Source: Acetobacterium woodii DSM 1030 (lineage in GTDB: Bacteria; Bacillota; Clostridia; Eubacteriales; Eubacteriaceae). Taken from it: a DNA stretch of 64,000 nucleotides. The stretch lies in the NCBI RefSeq assembly GCF_000247605.1, contig NC_016894.1:1364001-1428000 (forward strand), in the 5' to 3' direction. Below are positions 23,819 to 32,658 of the stretch, one piece after another. Under the pieces are notes generated by a model, which was given only the letters and a program-made list of their open reading frames with translations, searched no databases and was not told where the DNA came from. Positions within the stretch are counted from its first letter, which is position 1, and every line of letters starts with the position of its first letter. A program made the position numbers and the translations under genes.

Positions 23819-26038
23819 ATGATAACAAACACTCGTGGTTCAGAATGGAGAAAATGGGATCTACATATCCATACACCTGCTTCAATCGTTAATAATTATG
23901 GTGGTAACAGTGAAGAAATCTGGAATAAATTTATTGATGCTTTAGAAAATCTGCCAGAAGATGTGAAAGTTATTGGTATAACTGATTATTATTTCATCGA
24001 TGGATACGAAAAAGTTATGCACTACCGAACCCAAGGAAGGTTGAAAAATATTGATAAAATATTTCCTATTCTAGAATTCAGAATTGATACATTTGGAAGT
24101 GGTCATGAGAACAACTTGCAAAAGGTTAATCTTCATATTCTCTTTGATTTAAATGAAACTGATTTGAAAAATGAAATCTGTCGAATTAAAAGTGAATTTA
24201 TAGGCATAATTCCTTTATCAGATTTAGAAGAACATTCTACTAAAATGTTATCAATCGAAAATTTAATTAAAGCTGGTGGTTCTCTGCAAAGTGGATTTTC
24301 TACCGTAATTCCTAGTACAAATAAAGTTTTTGAAATAATAAATAGCCAAGCATGGAGAAATAAAACATTCACATTTATAGGGCACAAAGAATGGAATAAT
24401 CTAGAAAAAAATCAGCAACTTAAACCTATTAAACAAGATTTGTATAATAAAGTAGGGGCATTTTTTTCAGCAAACTATACAAGTGTTAGTAAACACCAAG
24501 CATTATTGAATCAATATTTTAATGATAATAAAAGATTATTGCATTCGGGAGACATTCATGACTTTGAAAAACTACCTTCAATTCAAAGTGATGGTTTAAT
24601 TGATTCATCAAATTATTGCTGCAATACATGGATTAAAGCTGATCCAACGTTTCAAGGTTTAAAACAAATAATTTATGAGCCAACTGAACGTGTGATGATA
24701 CAAGAAGAAAGACCAGAAAGGAAATCCAGTTACCAATTAATTGAGTCTGTAACCTTTGATAATGAAAATATGGGTAAACAAAAATTGTTATTTAATCAAA
24801 ACCTAAATACAATAATTGGTGGTCGTTCTTCTGGAAAATCAATATTATTAGGTTGTATAGCTAAAAAAGCCGGTTTTGACGAAGATATAAAAGCAAATAA
24901 TGAATATAATAAGTTTATAACAAGTGAAATATTCCCAGGGTTTGAAATTAATTGGATGGACAAAAATGATGATCCAAAACGAAAGCTATCATATTTTCAA
25001 CAGTCAAAGATCATTTCGTTATCAAAAGGTTCAAAAGAAATAAATGAAATTATTGAAAAAATCATATGTCTTGATGCTAATATATCTCATAGTTTAAAAT
25101 TATACGAAACAACAGTAACGTCAACTAAAGCACAAATTTATCAGCATATAACTGACTTTATAAGCCTTTCCCAAAAATCTTCAGACTTAAAAAAGACAAA
25201 AGAAAGTTATGGCAGTAAGAAAGGTATTCAAGATGAGATTAATCAAATAACAGAACAAATTGATATTTTAAAAGAAAGTGCCAAATCTTCTATAACAGAA
25301 ACCGAGAAAAATTTATTTAATGACTTACAAGAAAAGCGAAAAGAAATATCTCAAAGGAAAGCTGCATACTTAAATGATATACAAAATTTAACTGCTATAA
25401 AAGAAAACGCCTTTACAAGTGCAATCAATGATTCTTTAAAGAGCATATCTCTAGAAAAACTTAGGAATTATTTATCTACGGAATTGGCAAGCATTTTAAC
25501 AACAGCAAATAACAATTGGCGAAATTTTGTTGAGCAGACTGAAGCAACAATGAATCAAGATTTAAAAAATATGACATCGGAAGATTCGAATATTACTCAA
25601 GACGTAACATATATAAAATGTTATGAATTTTATTCAAAAAACAATCAATATAAAAAATTAGATGAATCTTTAAAAAACGAACAAAAAAAATTGCAATCAA
25701 TTGAAGCAATTGAAAAAGAAATCGAAGCAACTGACTCTTTACGCTGGGAAAAAATAAACTCTGCCGTATCACATCATAATAATTTTTATACTAACTTATT
25801 TTCTACAATTTCAAAAATAAGCTTAGAAAAAGACGATGTGAAAATTAAAGCGAATGTATTATTTGACCTGGAATTGTTTTCGTCAAATATTACAGATAAT
25901 TTCAATCTACGGTCGGGTGATGGTAAGAACTATCTGGATATAAATTTGACTAACGATAATTACAACGGTTATGATCAAATAATTGCGGAAATTGTTAGAA
26001 AAATATTAAAAAAAGAAATTATTCTAAAAAACCACTAG
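23819..26038 (+). CDS. PHP-domain / SMC-like ATPase (TrlF-like), N-terminal 739 aa, continued in another frame
   Basis: ATG after CGAAGGAGATACT. Residues ~10-210 form a PHP-type metal hydrolase (WDLHIHTP and VIGITDYYFIDGYEKV). Residues ~320-345 carry a Walker A, GGRSSGKSILLG, followed by a long Lys/Glu-rich coiled coil (~400-650). This layout matches TrlF-type ATPases related to RecF/SMC proteins and OLD-type defence ATPases. The frame stops at 26038, but Walker B and the D-loop continue in the -1 frame (26113-26550). The junction is a perfect slippery heptamer A_AAA_AAC at 26026-26032. It lies between tRNA fragments with other defence genes. Confidence 0.8.
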   Translation: MITNTRGSEWRKWDLHIHTPASIVNNYGGNSEEIWNKFIDALENLPEDVKVIGITDYYFIDGYEKVMHYRTQGRLKNIDKIFPILEFRIDTFGSGHENNLQKVNLHILFDLNETDLKNEICRIKSEFIGIIPLSDLEEHSTKMLSIENLIKAGGSLQSGFSTVIPSTNKVFEIINSQAWRNKTFTFIGHKEWNNLEKNQQLKPIKQDLYNKVGAFFSANYTSVSKHQALLNQYFNDNKRLLHSGDIHDFEKLPSIQSDGLIDSSNYCCNTWIKADPTFQGLKQIIYEPTERVMIQEERPERKSSYQLIESVTFDNENMGKQKLLFNQNLNTIIGGRSSGKSILLGCIAKKAGFDEDIKANNEYNKFITSEIFPGFEINWMDKNDDPKRKLSYFQQSKIISLSKGSKEINEIIEKIICLDANISHSLKLYETTVTSTKAQIYQHITDFISLSQKSSDLKKTKESYGSKKGIQDEINQITEQIDILKESAKSSITETEKNLFNDLQEKRKEISQRKAAYLNDIQNLTAIKENAFTSAINDSLKSISLEKLRNYLSTELASILTTANNNWRNFVEQTEATMNQDLKNMTSEDSNITQDVTYIKCYEFYSKNNQYKKLDESLKNEQKKLQSIEAIEKEIEATDSLRWEKINSAVSHHNNFYTNLFSTISKISLEKDDVKIKANVLFDLELFSSNITDNFNLRSGDGKNYLDINLTNDNYNGYDQIIAEIVRKILKKEIILKNH
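26026..26032 (+). promoter_or_regulatory. Candidate -1 ribosomal frameshift site
   Basis: A AAA AAC stands in the zero frame as ...CTA AAA AAC CAC TAG. Slipping one base back gives AAA AAA CCA CTA GAA, exactly the frame that continues the ATPase. The stop codon lies one codon after the heptamer. I see no strong downstream stem-loop, so a plain A-run indel remains possible. Confidence 0.4.
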
Positions 26039-26550
26039 AAACAGTTTTAATTGGACTTCTATCCTCAAATTATTTCTATCGCAGTTATAACGTATATTAT
26101 GATAATGATGAATTGACAGAAATGTCTGAAGGAAAACGAGCTTATATAATACTACGATTATTACTAGATTTTAATGAAGATGATTGTCCGATATTAATTG
26201 ACCAACCTGAAGATGACTTGGATAATAGAGCCATATCAGGGCAATTAGTTGAATATTTAAGGAAAAAGAAAAAAGAACGACAAATAATACTTGTAACACA
26301 TAATCCAAATATTGTTGTAGGAGCAGATTCAGAACTTGTGATTGCGGCTAATCAACACGGAATAAACAATAAAAATGATGAAGGCCTAAAATTTGCATAT
26401 ATTGCCGGCAGTTTAGAACACTCAAAAGCAAATGATGGTTCAGATTTCATATTATCATCCCAAGGTATAAGAGAACACGTTTGTGAAATCTTAGAAGGTG
26501 GCGAGAAGGCATTTAACAAACGTGAACAACGATACGGATTTTCTCAATAA
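26032..26550 (+). CDS. C-terminal part of the PHP/SMC-like ATPase, in the -1 frame
   Basis: From the junction the frame reads PLETVLIGLLSSNYFYRSYN, then EMSEGKRAYIILRLLL (ABC-type signature region), CPILIDQPEDDLDNR (Walker B and D-loop) and ILVTHNPNIVVGADSE (H-loop). These are the motifs missing from the upstream frame, so both parts form one ~910-aa ATPase. An internal ATG at 26122 has no ribosome binding site. Without frameshifting the upstream product would lack half of its ATPase site. Confidence 0.75.
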   Translation, partial: PLETVLIGLLSSNYFYRSYNVYYDNDELTEMSEGKRAYIILRLLLDFNEDDCPILIDQPEDDLDNRAISGQLVEYLRKKKKERQIILVTHNPNIVVGADSELVIAANQHGINNKNDEGLKFAYIAGSLEHSKANDGSDFILSSQGIREHVCEILEGGEKAFNKREQRYGFSQ

Positions 26551-26721
26551 TGTATTTATTAAAATTTGACATATAAGTACAAAAACGAAAGTGGATATGC
26601 TACAATTTATTGAACAATAAAATTGTGGGCAGGTATGGAAGGTCAACACATTTTTAGACAAAAGAATAAGCAAATTTAAGAATGCATGCTCTCAAATAAT
26701 TCTGGAGTTAAATAGTTTAAC

Positions 26722-26832
26722 GATGAAGTCAAAAACCAAATGGTACAATTATACTCTAACGGGAAACCCCGAAGTGAAATTGTCAAAGAATATGATTTAC
26801 GGCTCGAATCTCTCAGAGAACCCCATTTGTAA
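26722..26832 (+). pseudogene. Relic of an IS3-family OrfA
   Basis: One frame reads NQMVQLYSNGKPRSEIVKEY, like the first helix-turn-helix of IS3/IS150 OrfA proteins (MV.LY..GK...EI..EYDL), and ends after ~36 codons. Confidence 0.5.
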
Positions 26833-26872
26833 GAACGTGTAATTGAGCTTAATTATGCCGGTAATCTTCAAT

Positions 26873-26930
26873 GCAAATTGTCACCTAAAACCGGTGCGGT
26901 TCGCCTCCACCAAGCAAAGTGACAAAATTT
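26873..26930 (-). repeat. Dispersed repeat related to the att arms
   Basis: TGTCACTTTGCTTGGTGGAG (minus strand) and the following CCGGTTTTAGGTGACA are similar to parts of 22795-22835 and 30713-30765. The ends GTCAC and GTGAC are inverted. It may be an IS end or a copied attachment arm. Confidence 0.45.
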
Positions 26931-27070
26931 CAATGGTTTTAATCAAATTCCCTTGCGTTTCTTAATAATTGTCGTAATACGGTAGGGTACGCCAAGAGCA
27001 CACCATAGTACTGAGCCGTTTTCTTCTTTCCGATTTCGGTTTATGAATAAAGCATTCAGCATATTTACTT

Positions 27071-27105
27071 TCGTACTAATAATGTTTATAATATTAGTAT
27101 GAAAG
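27071..27105. promoter_or_regulatory. AbiE promoter with a large inverted-repeat operator
   Basis: Arms CTTTC-G-TACTAATA (about 27069-27082) and TATTAGTA-T-GAAAG (about 27092-27105) flank a -10 TATAAT at 27087-27092. A repressor bound here would cover the promoter. AbiEi antitoxins are known to repress their own operon by binding inverted repeats, so AbiEi is the likely ligand. Confidence 0.75.
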
Positions 27106-27116
27106 GAAGTGAAATC

Positions 27117-27710
27117 GTGAAACAATATGAACAGCTGGATAAATTGATGGCCGATCATGACGGCATTGTTCAAACTTCGCAGGTTGTTGCCAAAGGAATT
27201 TCTAAACCTGTTTTTTATGATTATATCAAAGAGAAAAAATTGGAACGGGTGGCCCATGGCGTCTATGCTTCAGCGGATGCCTGGATCGATACGCTGTATC
27301 TGGTTCATCTTCGTAGTAAACAAGCTGTCTTTTCTCATGAAACCGCTTTGTTTCTTCATGATTTGACCGACCGAGAACCAGCTCCCTATTCGATTACAGT
27401 TAAGACTGGCTATAATCCCAACCGACTGAAAGCCGATGGAGTCCAGGTTTATACGGTTAAGCCCGAGCTTCATGTAGTAGGCCGCACCATTGCTCAGACG
27501 TCCTTTGGACATACAGTTCCGGTTTATGATATGGAAAGAACCATCTGTGATCTGATCCGCAGTCGCAAAGGGATAGAAATTCAAACCTTTCAAGACGCAA
27601 TAAAGCAATATGTCCGACGCAAAGATAAGAATTTGCGAACATTAATGCAGGATGCATCCCTGTTTCGGGTTGAAAAAATTTTGCGACAATATCTGGAGGT
27701 ACTGTTATGA
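27117..27710 (+). CDS. abiEi: AbiEi-type antitoxin / transcriptional autoregulator
   Basis: 197 aa from the GTG at 27117, 7 nt after AAGGAAG; the ATG at 27099 lies within the operator and is unlikely. Residues ~1-60 form a winged helix (LMADHDGIVQTSQVVAKGIS, KKLERVAHGVYAS), the AbiEi antitoxin N-domain; the C-terminal part (HETALFLHDLTDREP, VYDMERTICDLIRSR) is the AbiEi C-domain. Type IV antitoxins neutralise the AbiEii nucleotidyltransferase without binding it. The stop overlaps the toxin start (ATGA). Confidence 0.9.
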   Translation: MKQYEQLDKLMADHDGIVQTSQVVAKGISKPVFYDYIKEKKLERVAHGVYASADAWIDTLYLVHLRSKQAVFSHETALFLHDLTDREPAPYSITVKTGYNPNRLKADGVQVYTVKPELHVVGRTIAQTSFGHTVPVYDMERTICDLIRSRKGIEIQTFQDAIKQYVRRKDKNLRTLMQDASLFRVEKILRQYLEVLL

Positions 27711-28561
27711 TTAAGACATCAAAACAATTGAAGGATTTGATCCGTAATCTATCAAAAAAGAAAGCAGCGGATGCCCAAATGCTGATGCGACATTATATGA
27801 TGGAACGATTTCTGGAGCGAATTTCTCTTTCTGAGTATAAAGATCAATTCATTTTGAAGGGGGGAATTCTAGTAACGGCGATGATCGGGTTAAACGCAAG
27901 ATCGACCATGGATTTAGATGCAACGGTAAAAGGAATTAATGTGAATGCCGATGACGTTGAGCAGATCGTTGCTTCGATTGCCTCGATTCCCCTGGACGAT
28001 GGTGTATCTTTTTATATCAAGAGCATTGGTGAGATAATGGATGAAGCCGAGTATCCAGGGATCAGGGTTAGTATCGAGACGAAATTTGACGGCGTGATCA
28101 CACCATTTAAGGTGGATATTTCCACAGGTGACATCATTACCCCTAAAGAAATTCGGTATCAACTCAAGCTGATGTTGGAAGAACGTGCAATTGATATCTG
28201 GGCTTACAACCTGGAGACAATTCTGGCTGAAAAGTTGGAAACCATTATTTCCCGCAATACTACCAATACCCGGATGAGAGATTTTTATGACCTCCACAGC
28301 CTGCTTCAATTGTATGGTGAAAACATGAATCCTGCAGTTTTCAATCAGGCACTGATGGCAACTACGAACAAGCGTGGGACAGAGCATTATTTAACCGATA
28401 TGATGTTAATCGTTGATGAAGTGGAAAATAGTAGTGTCATGGAAAATCTTTGGCTGGCTTATCAAAAGAAATTTTCTTATGCATCGGAAATTACATGGAA
28501 GACAATTATGGAATCCGTCCGCAATTGCATGGGGTTGATTAGAATGGAGGGCAGACATTAG
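27707..28561 (+). CDS. abiEii: AbiEii-type nucleotidyltransferase toxin
   Basis: 284 aa. The nucleotidyltransferase core is at FILKGGILVTAMIG followed by ARSTMDLDAT, with the GG...R.T.D.D motif of AbiEii/AbiGII/MenA toxins; a second acidic stretch PFKVDISTGD and WAYNLETILAEKLETI follow. Family members block growth by adding nucleotides to tRNA or other RNA and give phage abortive infection. It overlaps abiEi by 4 nt. Confidence 0.92.
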   Translation: MIKTSKQLKDLIRNLSKKKAADAQMLMRHYMMERFLERISLSEYKDQFILKGGILVTAMIGLNARSTMDLDATVKGINVNADDVEQIVASIASIPLDDGVSFYIKSIGEIMDEAEYPGIRVSIETKFDGVITPFKVDISTGDIITPKEIRYQLKLMLEERAIDIWAYNLETILAEKLETIISRNTTNTRMRDFYDLHSLLQLYGENMNPAVFNQALMATTNKRGTEHYLTDMMLIVDEVENSSVMENLWLAYQKKFSYASEITWKTIMESVRNCMGLIRMEGRH

Positions 28562-29110
28562 TTATTCTATGGCACATTCGTTTTTAAAGTCTAATAAAAG
28601 TGGTAATACATGTACAAGTATAAATATTCGAAAAAAAGACAAAAAAGTGTCGTAAATATGTCACATATCATATAAAGATGTCTTTAATAAGCCATTTACC
28701 TATTCTTAGTGGTCCATTCTGTTTTGTTATCTGTGTGTTGTGTATTGAGTATTCCGACAGTGAAATCCCATCTGCAGAAATACTGTCCCATCATTCACGA
28801 TTATTAAATTAGAGTGGTCTTTTTACTTGAAAGAATAAATGTTACGTTGCATAATAGAGTTAATATATCCGCTTGCGAATTTAAAAGAGGTGATATTAAC
28901 GATGAACGGTGAAAAATACAAGTGATTCTGAATTAATTTACATATTAACTCTGGCAACAAGTGTCCTACATTATTATATGTACAAAAGGCGGGTATGTAA
29001 GCCGTTTTTTAAATTTCCTCACCACATATACAAGCATTCGTCGTAAAAAATGTCGATTTGTTACTGTTATTCATCGTAATATGTGTTAAGATGGATTAGA
29101 ACACGAAAAT
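28562..29110. other. Intergenic stretch with a repeat copy
   Basis: No gene is seen. 28918-28975 resembles the att-arm segment around 30770-30830 (AAGTGATTCT..AATTAATTT, ATATTAAC.CTGGCAACAAGT, CCTACAT). TGTCGTAA-like motifs occur near 28650 and 29040. This suggests old element ends inside the first insert. Confidence 0.45.
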
Positions 29111-29122
29111 GAGGTGAAGAAA

Positions 29123-30349
29123 ATGGAACGATTGGCAATGGAACAGTTAAATAAATGGAAGATAAAGAAAAACAAAAAGCCTCTCATTATTAGAGGGGCA
29201 CGGCAGGTCGGTAAAACCTGGTTGATGAAAAACTTTGGACAGAAAACCTATGATCACGTTGTTTATATCAATTTTGATAATAACCAGCAGATGAAAGATC
29301 TGTTTGAAGCTAATATGAAGATTGAACGAATAATCACAGGCCTGGAACTTTATTCAGGAAATAAGATCGATCCCGAAAATACCCTGCTTATTTTTGATGA
29401 AATACAGGAAGTACCCAAGGCATTGACTGCCTTAAAGTATTTTAATGAAAATGCACCGGAATATCAAATTATCTGTGCAGGATCATTGCTGGGGGTTGCT
29501 TTGCACCAGGGGACATCATTCCCCGTTGGCAAGGTAGAATTTCTTGACCTCTATCCTTTGTCCTTTACAGAATTTATGAAAGCTATGGGAAAAGAGCAAT
29601 TTTTCGAACTCATCGAAAAAGGCGATTATGAGTTGGCAAATACATTTAAACAGGAATACATTGACTTGCTCAAATATTACTATTTTGTTGGTGGGATGCC
29701 GGAAGTCGTCGTCAACTTTGTAAATAATCAGGATTTTAATGAGGCAAGAGAGATACAGAAGAGAATCCTGACTGCCTATGAGCAGGATTTTTCGAAACAT
29801 GCTCCAAATGAAGTGATCCCACGGATTCGGATGTTATGGAATAATATTCCGTCCCAGCTCACTAAAGAAAACAAGAAGTTTATCTATGGTCTGATCAAAG
29901 AAGGGTCACGGGCAAAAGACTATGAAATGGCGATGCTCTGGCTGACAGATTGCGGTCTTGTTCACAAAGTCCAACGGGTAACAACACCGGGACTGCCATT
30001 AAAGGCATATGAAGACTTGAAAGCATTCAAACTGTTCATATTGGACGTTGGTTTACTATCTTGTATGGTTAGACTGAATCAAACAGTTCTGCTTGATGGT
30101 AACGATCTGTTCAAAGAGTTTAAAGGTGCGTTGACAGAGCAATATGTGCTCCAGCAGTTAAAGACGCTGGAGGGCATTGAAACCTATTACTGGACAAATG
30201 ATCGAGGAAGTGCTGAGATTGATTTTCTTGTTGATAATGGAAGCGATGTGTTTCCTATTGAGGTCAAGGCTGAGACCAATTTGAAAGCTAAAAGCTTGAA
30301 AACCTATTATGAAAAATTCAGTCCCAAATATCAATTCGCACCTCGATGA
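29123..30349 (+). CDS. AAA_14 / DUF4143 family ATPase, C-terminus frameshifted
   Basis: 408 aa from the ATG at 29123 after GAGGTGAAGA. AAA domain with Walker A GARQVGKTW (~residue 25) and Walker B LLIFDEIQEVPKAL; the C-terminal DUF4143 domain has AEIDFLVD and FPIEVKAE, a restriction-nuclease-like E..D..EVK pattern. The frame ends at TGA 30347, but the normal tail continues in the -1 frame (IRTSMMDYKKEEWLINLPLW) up to 30432, so one base is missing near 30333 relative to relatives. The function of the family is poorly known; it is common in mobile islands. Confidence 0.88.
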   Translation: MERLAMEQLNKWKIKKNKKPLIIRGARQVGKTWLMKNFGQKTYDHVVYINFDNNQQMKDLFEANMKIERIITGLELYSGNKIDPENTLLIFDEIQEVPKALTALKYFNENAPEYQIICAGSLLGVALHQGTSFPVGKVEFLDLYPLSFTEFMKAMGKEQFFELIEKGDYELANTFKQEYIDLLKYYYFVGGMPEVVVNFVNNQDFNEAREIQKRILTAYEQDFSKHAPNEVIPRIRMLWNNIPSQLTKENKKFIYGLIKEGSRAKDYEMAMLWLTDCGLVHKVQRVTTPGLPLKAYEDLKAFKLFILDVGLLSCMVRLNQTVLLDGNDLFKEFKGALTEQYVLQQLKTLEGIETYYWTNDRGSAEIDFLVDNGSDVFPIEVKAETNLKAKSLKTYYEKFSPKYQFAPR

Positions 30350-30432
30350 TGGATTATAAGAAGGAAGAATGGCTGATTAATTTGCCTTTGTGGGCAATCA
30401 ATACATTGCAAATGAAGTTATCTTATATATAA
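30334..30432 (+). pseudogene. Out-of-frame C-terminal tail of the DUF4143 ATPase
   Basis: RTSMMDYKKEEWLINLPLWA and the following INTLQMKLSYI match the usual end of DUF4143 proteins, in the frame one base back from the main gene. Confidence 0.6.
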
Positions 30433-30626
30433 AGTATGCAAAGTACACAAATGCTGTTGTTGAAAAGATGTTTAATACTATGAAATTAGGTTAATATATA
30501 ATAATTAGGAACTGAGAAGTTTGCCCCTTTTTTTGCCCATTAATCGCAGAGAAAAATGAGCAAAAGCAGATAAAGACAACAAACAAAACGGCGGTATATC
30601 AACAAATGAATAATTTAAACTAATAA

Positions 30627-30673
30627 GGCTACGAACCGGAAGGTCGGGGGTTCCTATCCCCCAGGGCACGCCA
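30627..30673 (+). repeat. 3' fragment of a tRNA-Arg(ACG) gene, degenerate
   Basis: The sequence runs from an anticodon loop CTACGAA through GGTCGGGGGTTC and CCCCC to CACGCCA. There is no 5' half, and the T-loop TTCCTAT departs from the consensus TTCRANY. It looks like the duplicated 3' end left by an element that once used a tRNA-Arg gene. Confidence 0.6.
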
Positions 30674-30712
30674 TATATTTGAACGATTTACTTAGAGCAA
30701 TTATGAAAAGCA

Positions 30713-30981
30713 AATTGGGACTTCGATTCGGTACGGATCGCTTCCACTAGGTAAAGTGACAATGAAGATAAAGTGATTCTTAATTAATTTGTGCATATTA
30801 ACGCTGGCAACAAGTGCCCTACATAAAGGATTACGGCTCTCGAAAGCAAGGCGATTTAGAAATTAAAAAATAATGTCCTAATTGTGTCCTTTTGCAACTA
30901 TTAAATGCTTTTAATATGCCATTTACCTACTGGTTCGTAATCAGTAGGTCGGGGGTTCGATTCCCCCCGCTAGCTCCAGTA
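30713..30981 (+). repeat. Attachment-site arm plus tRNA-Thr(CGU) 3' fragment, copy B
   Basis: The core 30941-30981 is identical over 41 bp to copies A and C; with copy A the identity extends back through TTCGTAA. The ~220 bp before it resembles the arm before copy A. The integrase gene begins 9 bp after the core, on the other strand. Confidence 0.78.
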
Positions 30982-30989
30982 TCAAGTAA

Positions 30990-32177
30990 TTAAGCCCCTT
31001 CTGAGGGCTTTTTATTTTTGCCTTTTTTATTTTGCCCCTTATAGAATTTATCAAGCTTATTTGATGTCATTTTCTTTTGTTTTTCCAACACAGTAGTATA
31101 GGTATTTAAGGTCTCTGAAATATCAGCATGTCCCATCAGCATTTGAACAGTCTTGGGAGCTTCCCCCAGTTCAAAGAGACGTGTCGCATAGGTATGCCTG
31201 AGATCATAAAATCGTTTATTAGCAATTCCACAGGATGCATAAATCTTCTTAATTCGTTTATTCATATTTTGCCGATCTAGGTGAGTACCAATTGAATTAC
31301 TGAAAACAAGAAAGTCACTTTCAACAGGGATTCCATATTTTAAGAACAGTTCTTTTTGATTAGTTTGATATTGCTTTAATTTGGTCAAAATGCCATCAGG
31401 AATGGGAACGAGTCGATTAGCATTTTTTGTTTTTGGTGGTCCAGTCACTCCAATATATTTATTCAAATCTATATCTTTACTGACTTTATAAGCCTTGTTT
31501 ACTCGAATCGTTTTTTCTTCAAAGTCAATATCTTCCCAGATTAGTGCAGAAAGCTCCCCAGGGCGTAAACCGGAATACATGCCCATAAGATAAAGCATCT
31601 CATAATCATCATCTTTAATTGCAATTTCGAACTTCTTTTGTTCCTTGATTGTCAGAGGCCTGACAGTAGGGGTAGGAGTCTTGATTATGGTTCTATCTTC
31701 CGGAATTTTGATAATTTTTGAAAAATCATTTGGGATACGTGAGGTTTCAGCTGCAAAGCGGATCGCAGGCCGTATTATTTTATTAATTCCATTAATCACG
31801 CTGGTTGACACGCCTGCTTTAAAAAGTTTGTTATACCAATCTTGGATCTTCTTTGGAGTCAGAGCTTTAAGCGGATCCTTAGCAACTGGTGAATTTTCAA
31901 TGTAATTTCTGAATTTATTATCATAGGATTCTTTTGTCAATGGCTTTTTATCCACTAAATGGACCTGATAAAGCCAGTATTTGACAAATTCACCAAAGGG
32001 TTGGGTATCGGTTGAAAGATCCCCATCCATTTCTTTTTTTGCTTTTCCAATCTTTTCTTCCATTTCGCTAACACTAGTTGCGTAAATATCTTTTGGCCGA
32101 TTATCTTTATAAAACAGCTGGAAGAAGTAATATTCAGTACCGTTCTTAGTTTTTTTCTTATACGTTTTTCTTGCCAT
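30990..32177 (-). CDS. Tyrosine recombinase (site-specific integrase)
   Basis: 395 aa. Residues ~1-60 are an arm-binding, AP2-like N-domain (YKKKTKNGTEYYFFQLFYKD); ~65-150 the SAM-like core-binding domain; ~175-380 the catalytic domain, with the first Arg in MYSGLRPGELSALIW, DLRHTYATRL, MLMGHADISET and the nucleophile Tyr in NTYTTV. The common FHDLRHT is FYDLRHT here. It ends 9 bp from att copy B and points toward it, as in many tRNA-targeting elements. The last codons lie in the hairpin at 30992-31013. The gene starts one base inside the ImmA/IrrE stop. Confidence 0.95.
   Translation of the reverse strand: MARKTYKKKTKNGTEYYFFQLFYKDNRPKDIYATSVSEMEEKIGKAKKEMDGDLSTDTQPFGEFVKYWLYQVHLVDKKPLTKESYDNKFRNYIENSPVAKDPLKALTPKKIQDWYNKLFKAGVSTSVINGINKIIRPAIRFAAETSRIPNDFSKIIKIPEDRTIIKTPTPTVRPLTIKEQKKFEIAIKDDDYEMLYLMGMYSGLRPGELSALIWEDIDFEEKTIRVNKAYKVSKDIDLNKYIGVTGPPKTKNANRLVPIPDGILTKLKQYQTNQKELFLKYGIPVESDFLVFSNSIGTHLDRQNMNKRIKKIYASCGIANKRFYDLRHTYATRLFELGEAPKTVQMLMGHADISETLNTYTTVLEKQKKMTSNKLDKFYKGQNKKGKNKKPSEGA
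30992..31013 (+). terminator. Hairpin at the att B / integrase junction
   Basis: AAGCCC (30992-30997) pairs with GGGCTT (31005-31010), followed by TTT on the plus strand. It can end plus-strand transcripts crossing the att site, while the minus strand encodes the integrase C-terminus. Confidence 0.6.
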
Positions 32178-32620
32178 TAAAATATCCTCATTTCTTTATT
32201 GCTTAGTTCAGTTATCAATGCTGCTCGTTTTATTATGGATTCAACAGGAACGCCGTATTTTTCAGCGAGATCCCATTCGTTTAATTGCTTCAGATCTCCT
32301 TCAAACATGCTTGGAGGCATAAGGAAATAAGCTGCAAAAGCATTGGCTTGAGCTTCAAATCGACTGGAATGGATGAAAAAATCATGCATAAGAATATGAC
32401 CAAGTTCATGAGCTAGGGAAATTCGGAATTCAGTATCCGGAAGATTGGCTACAAAAAGAGTTTGGTCAAAAACACAAGATTTTCTAAGAGTGGGAATAAT
32501 CACGATATCAAAATAATGATCAATGATTATTTGCTCAATGGCGTAGATGGGTATGGGAAATTCTGAAATATTATTTGACTGCAATGTCTTAAGAGCACAT
32601 TTTTTAATATATTTAAACAT
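32177..32620 (-). CDS. ImmA/IrrE family metallopeptidase
   Basis: 147 aa from the ATG at complement 32620, preceded by AGGAGGTGTT; an upstream start at 32656 is unlikely. The zinc motif HELGH lies in SLAHELGHILMHDF, with QANAFAAYFLMPPSMF after it, as in ImmA and IrrE. These peptidases cleave phage-type or ICE repressors during DNA damage to allow excision. No XRE-type repressor gene is next to it in this element, which is unusual. Co-transcribed with the integrase (1-bp overlap). Confidence 0.9.
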   Translation of the reverse strand: MFKYIKKCALKTLQSNNISEFPIPIYAIEQIIIDHYFDIVIIPTLRKSCVFDQTLFVANLPDTEFRISLAHELGHILMHDFFIHSSRFEAQANAFAAYFLMPPSMFEGDLKQLNEWDLAEKYGVPVESIIKRAALITELSNKEMRIF

Positions 32621-32658
32621 AACACCTCCTAAAAGAACAAGTGTTCTACATGGCAAAA

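Noticed and set aside
23701-23892. 63-codon open frame before the PHP/SMC-like ATPase
   Set aside because: Overlaps the well-supported ATPase start, has no ribosome binding site and resembles no family.
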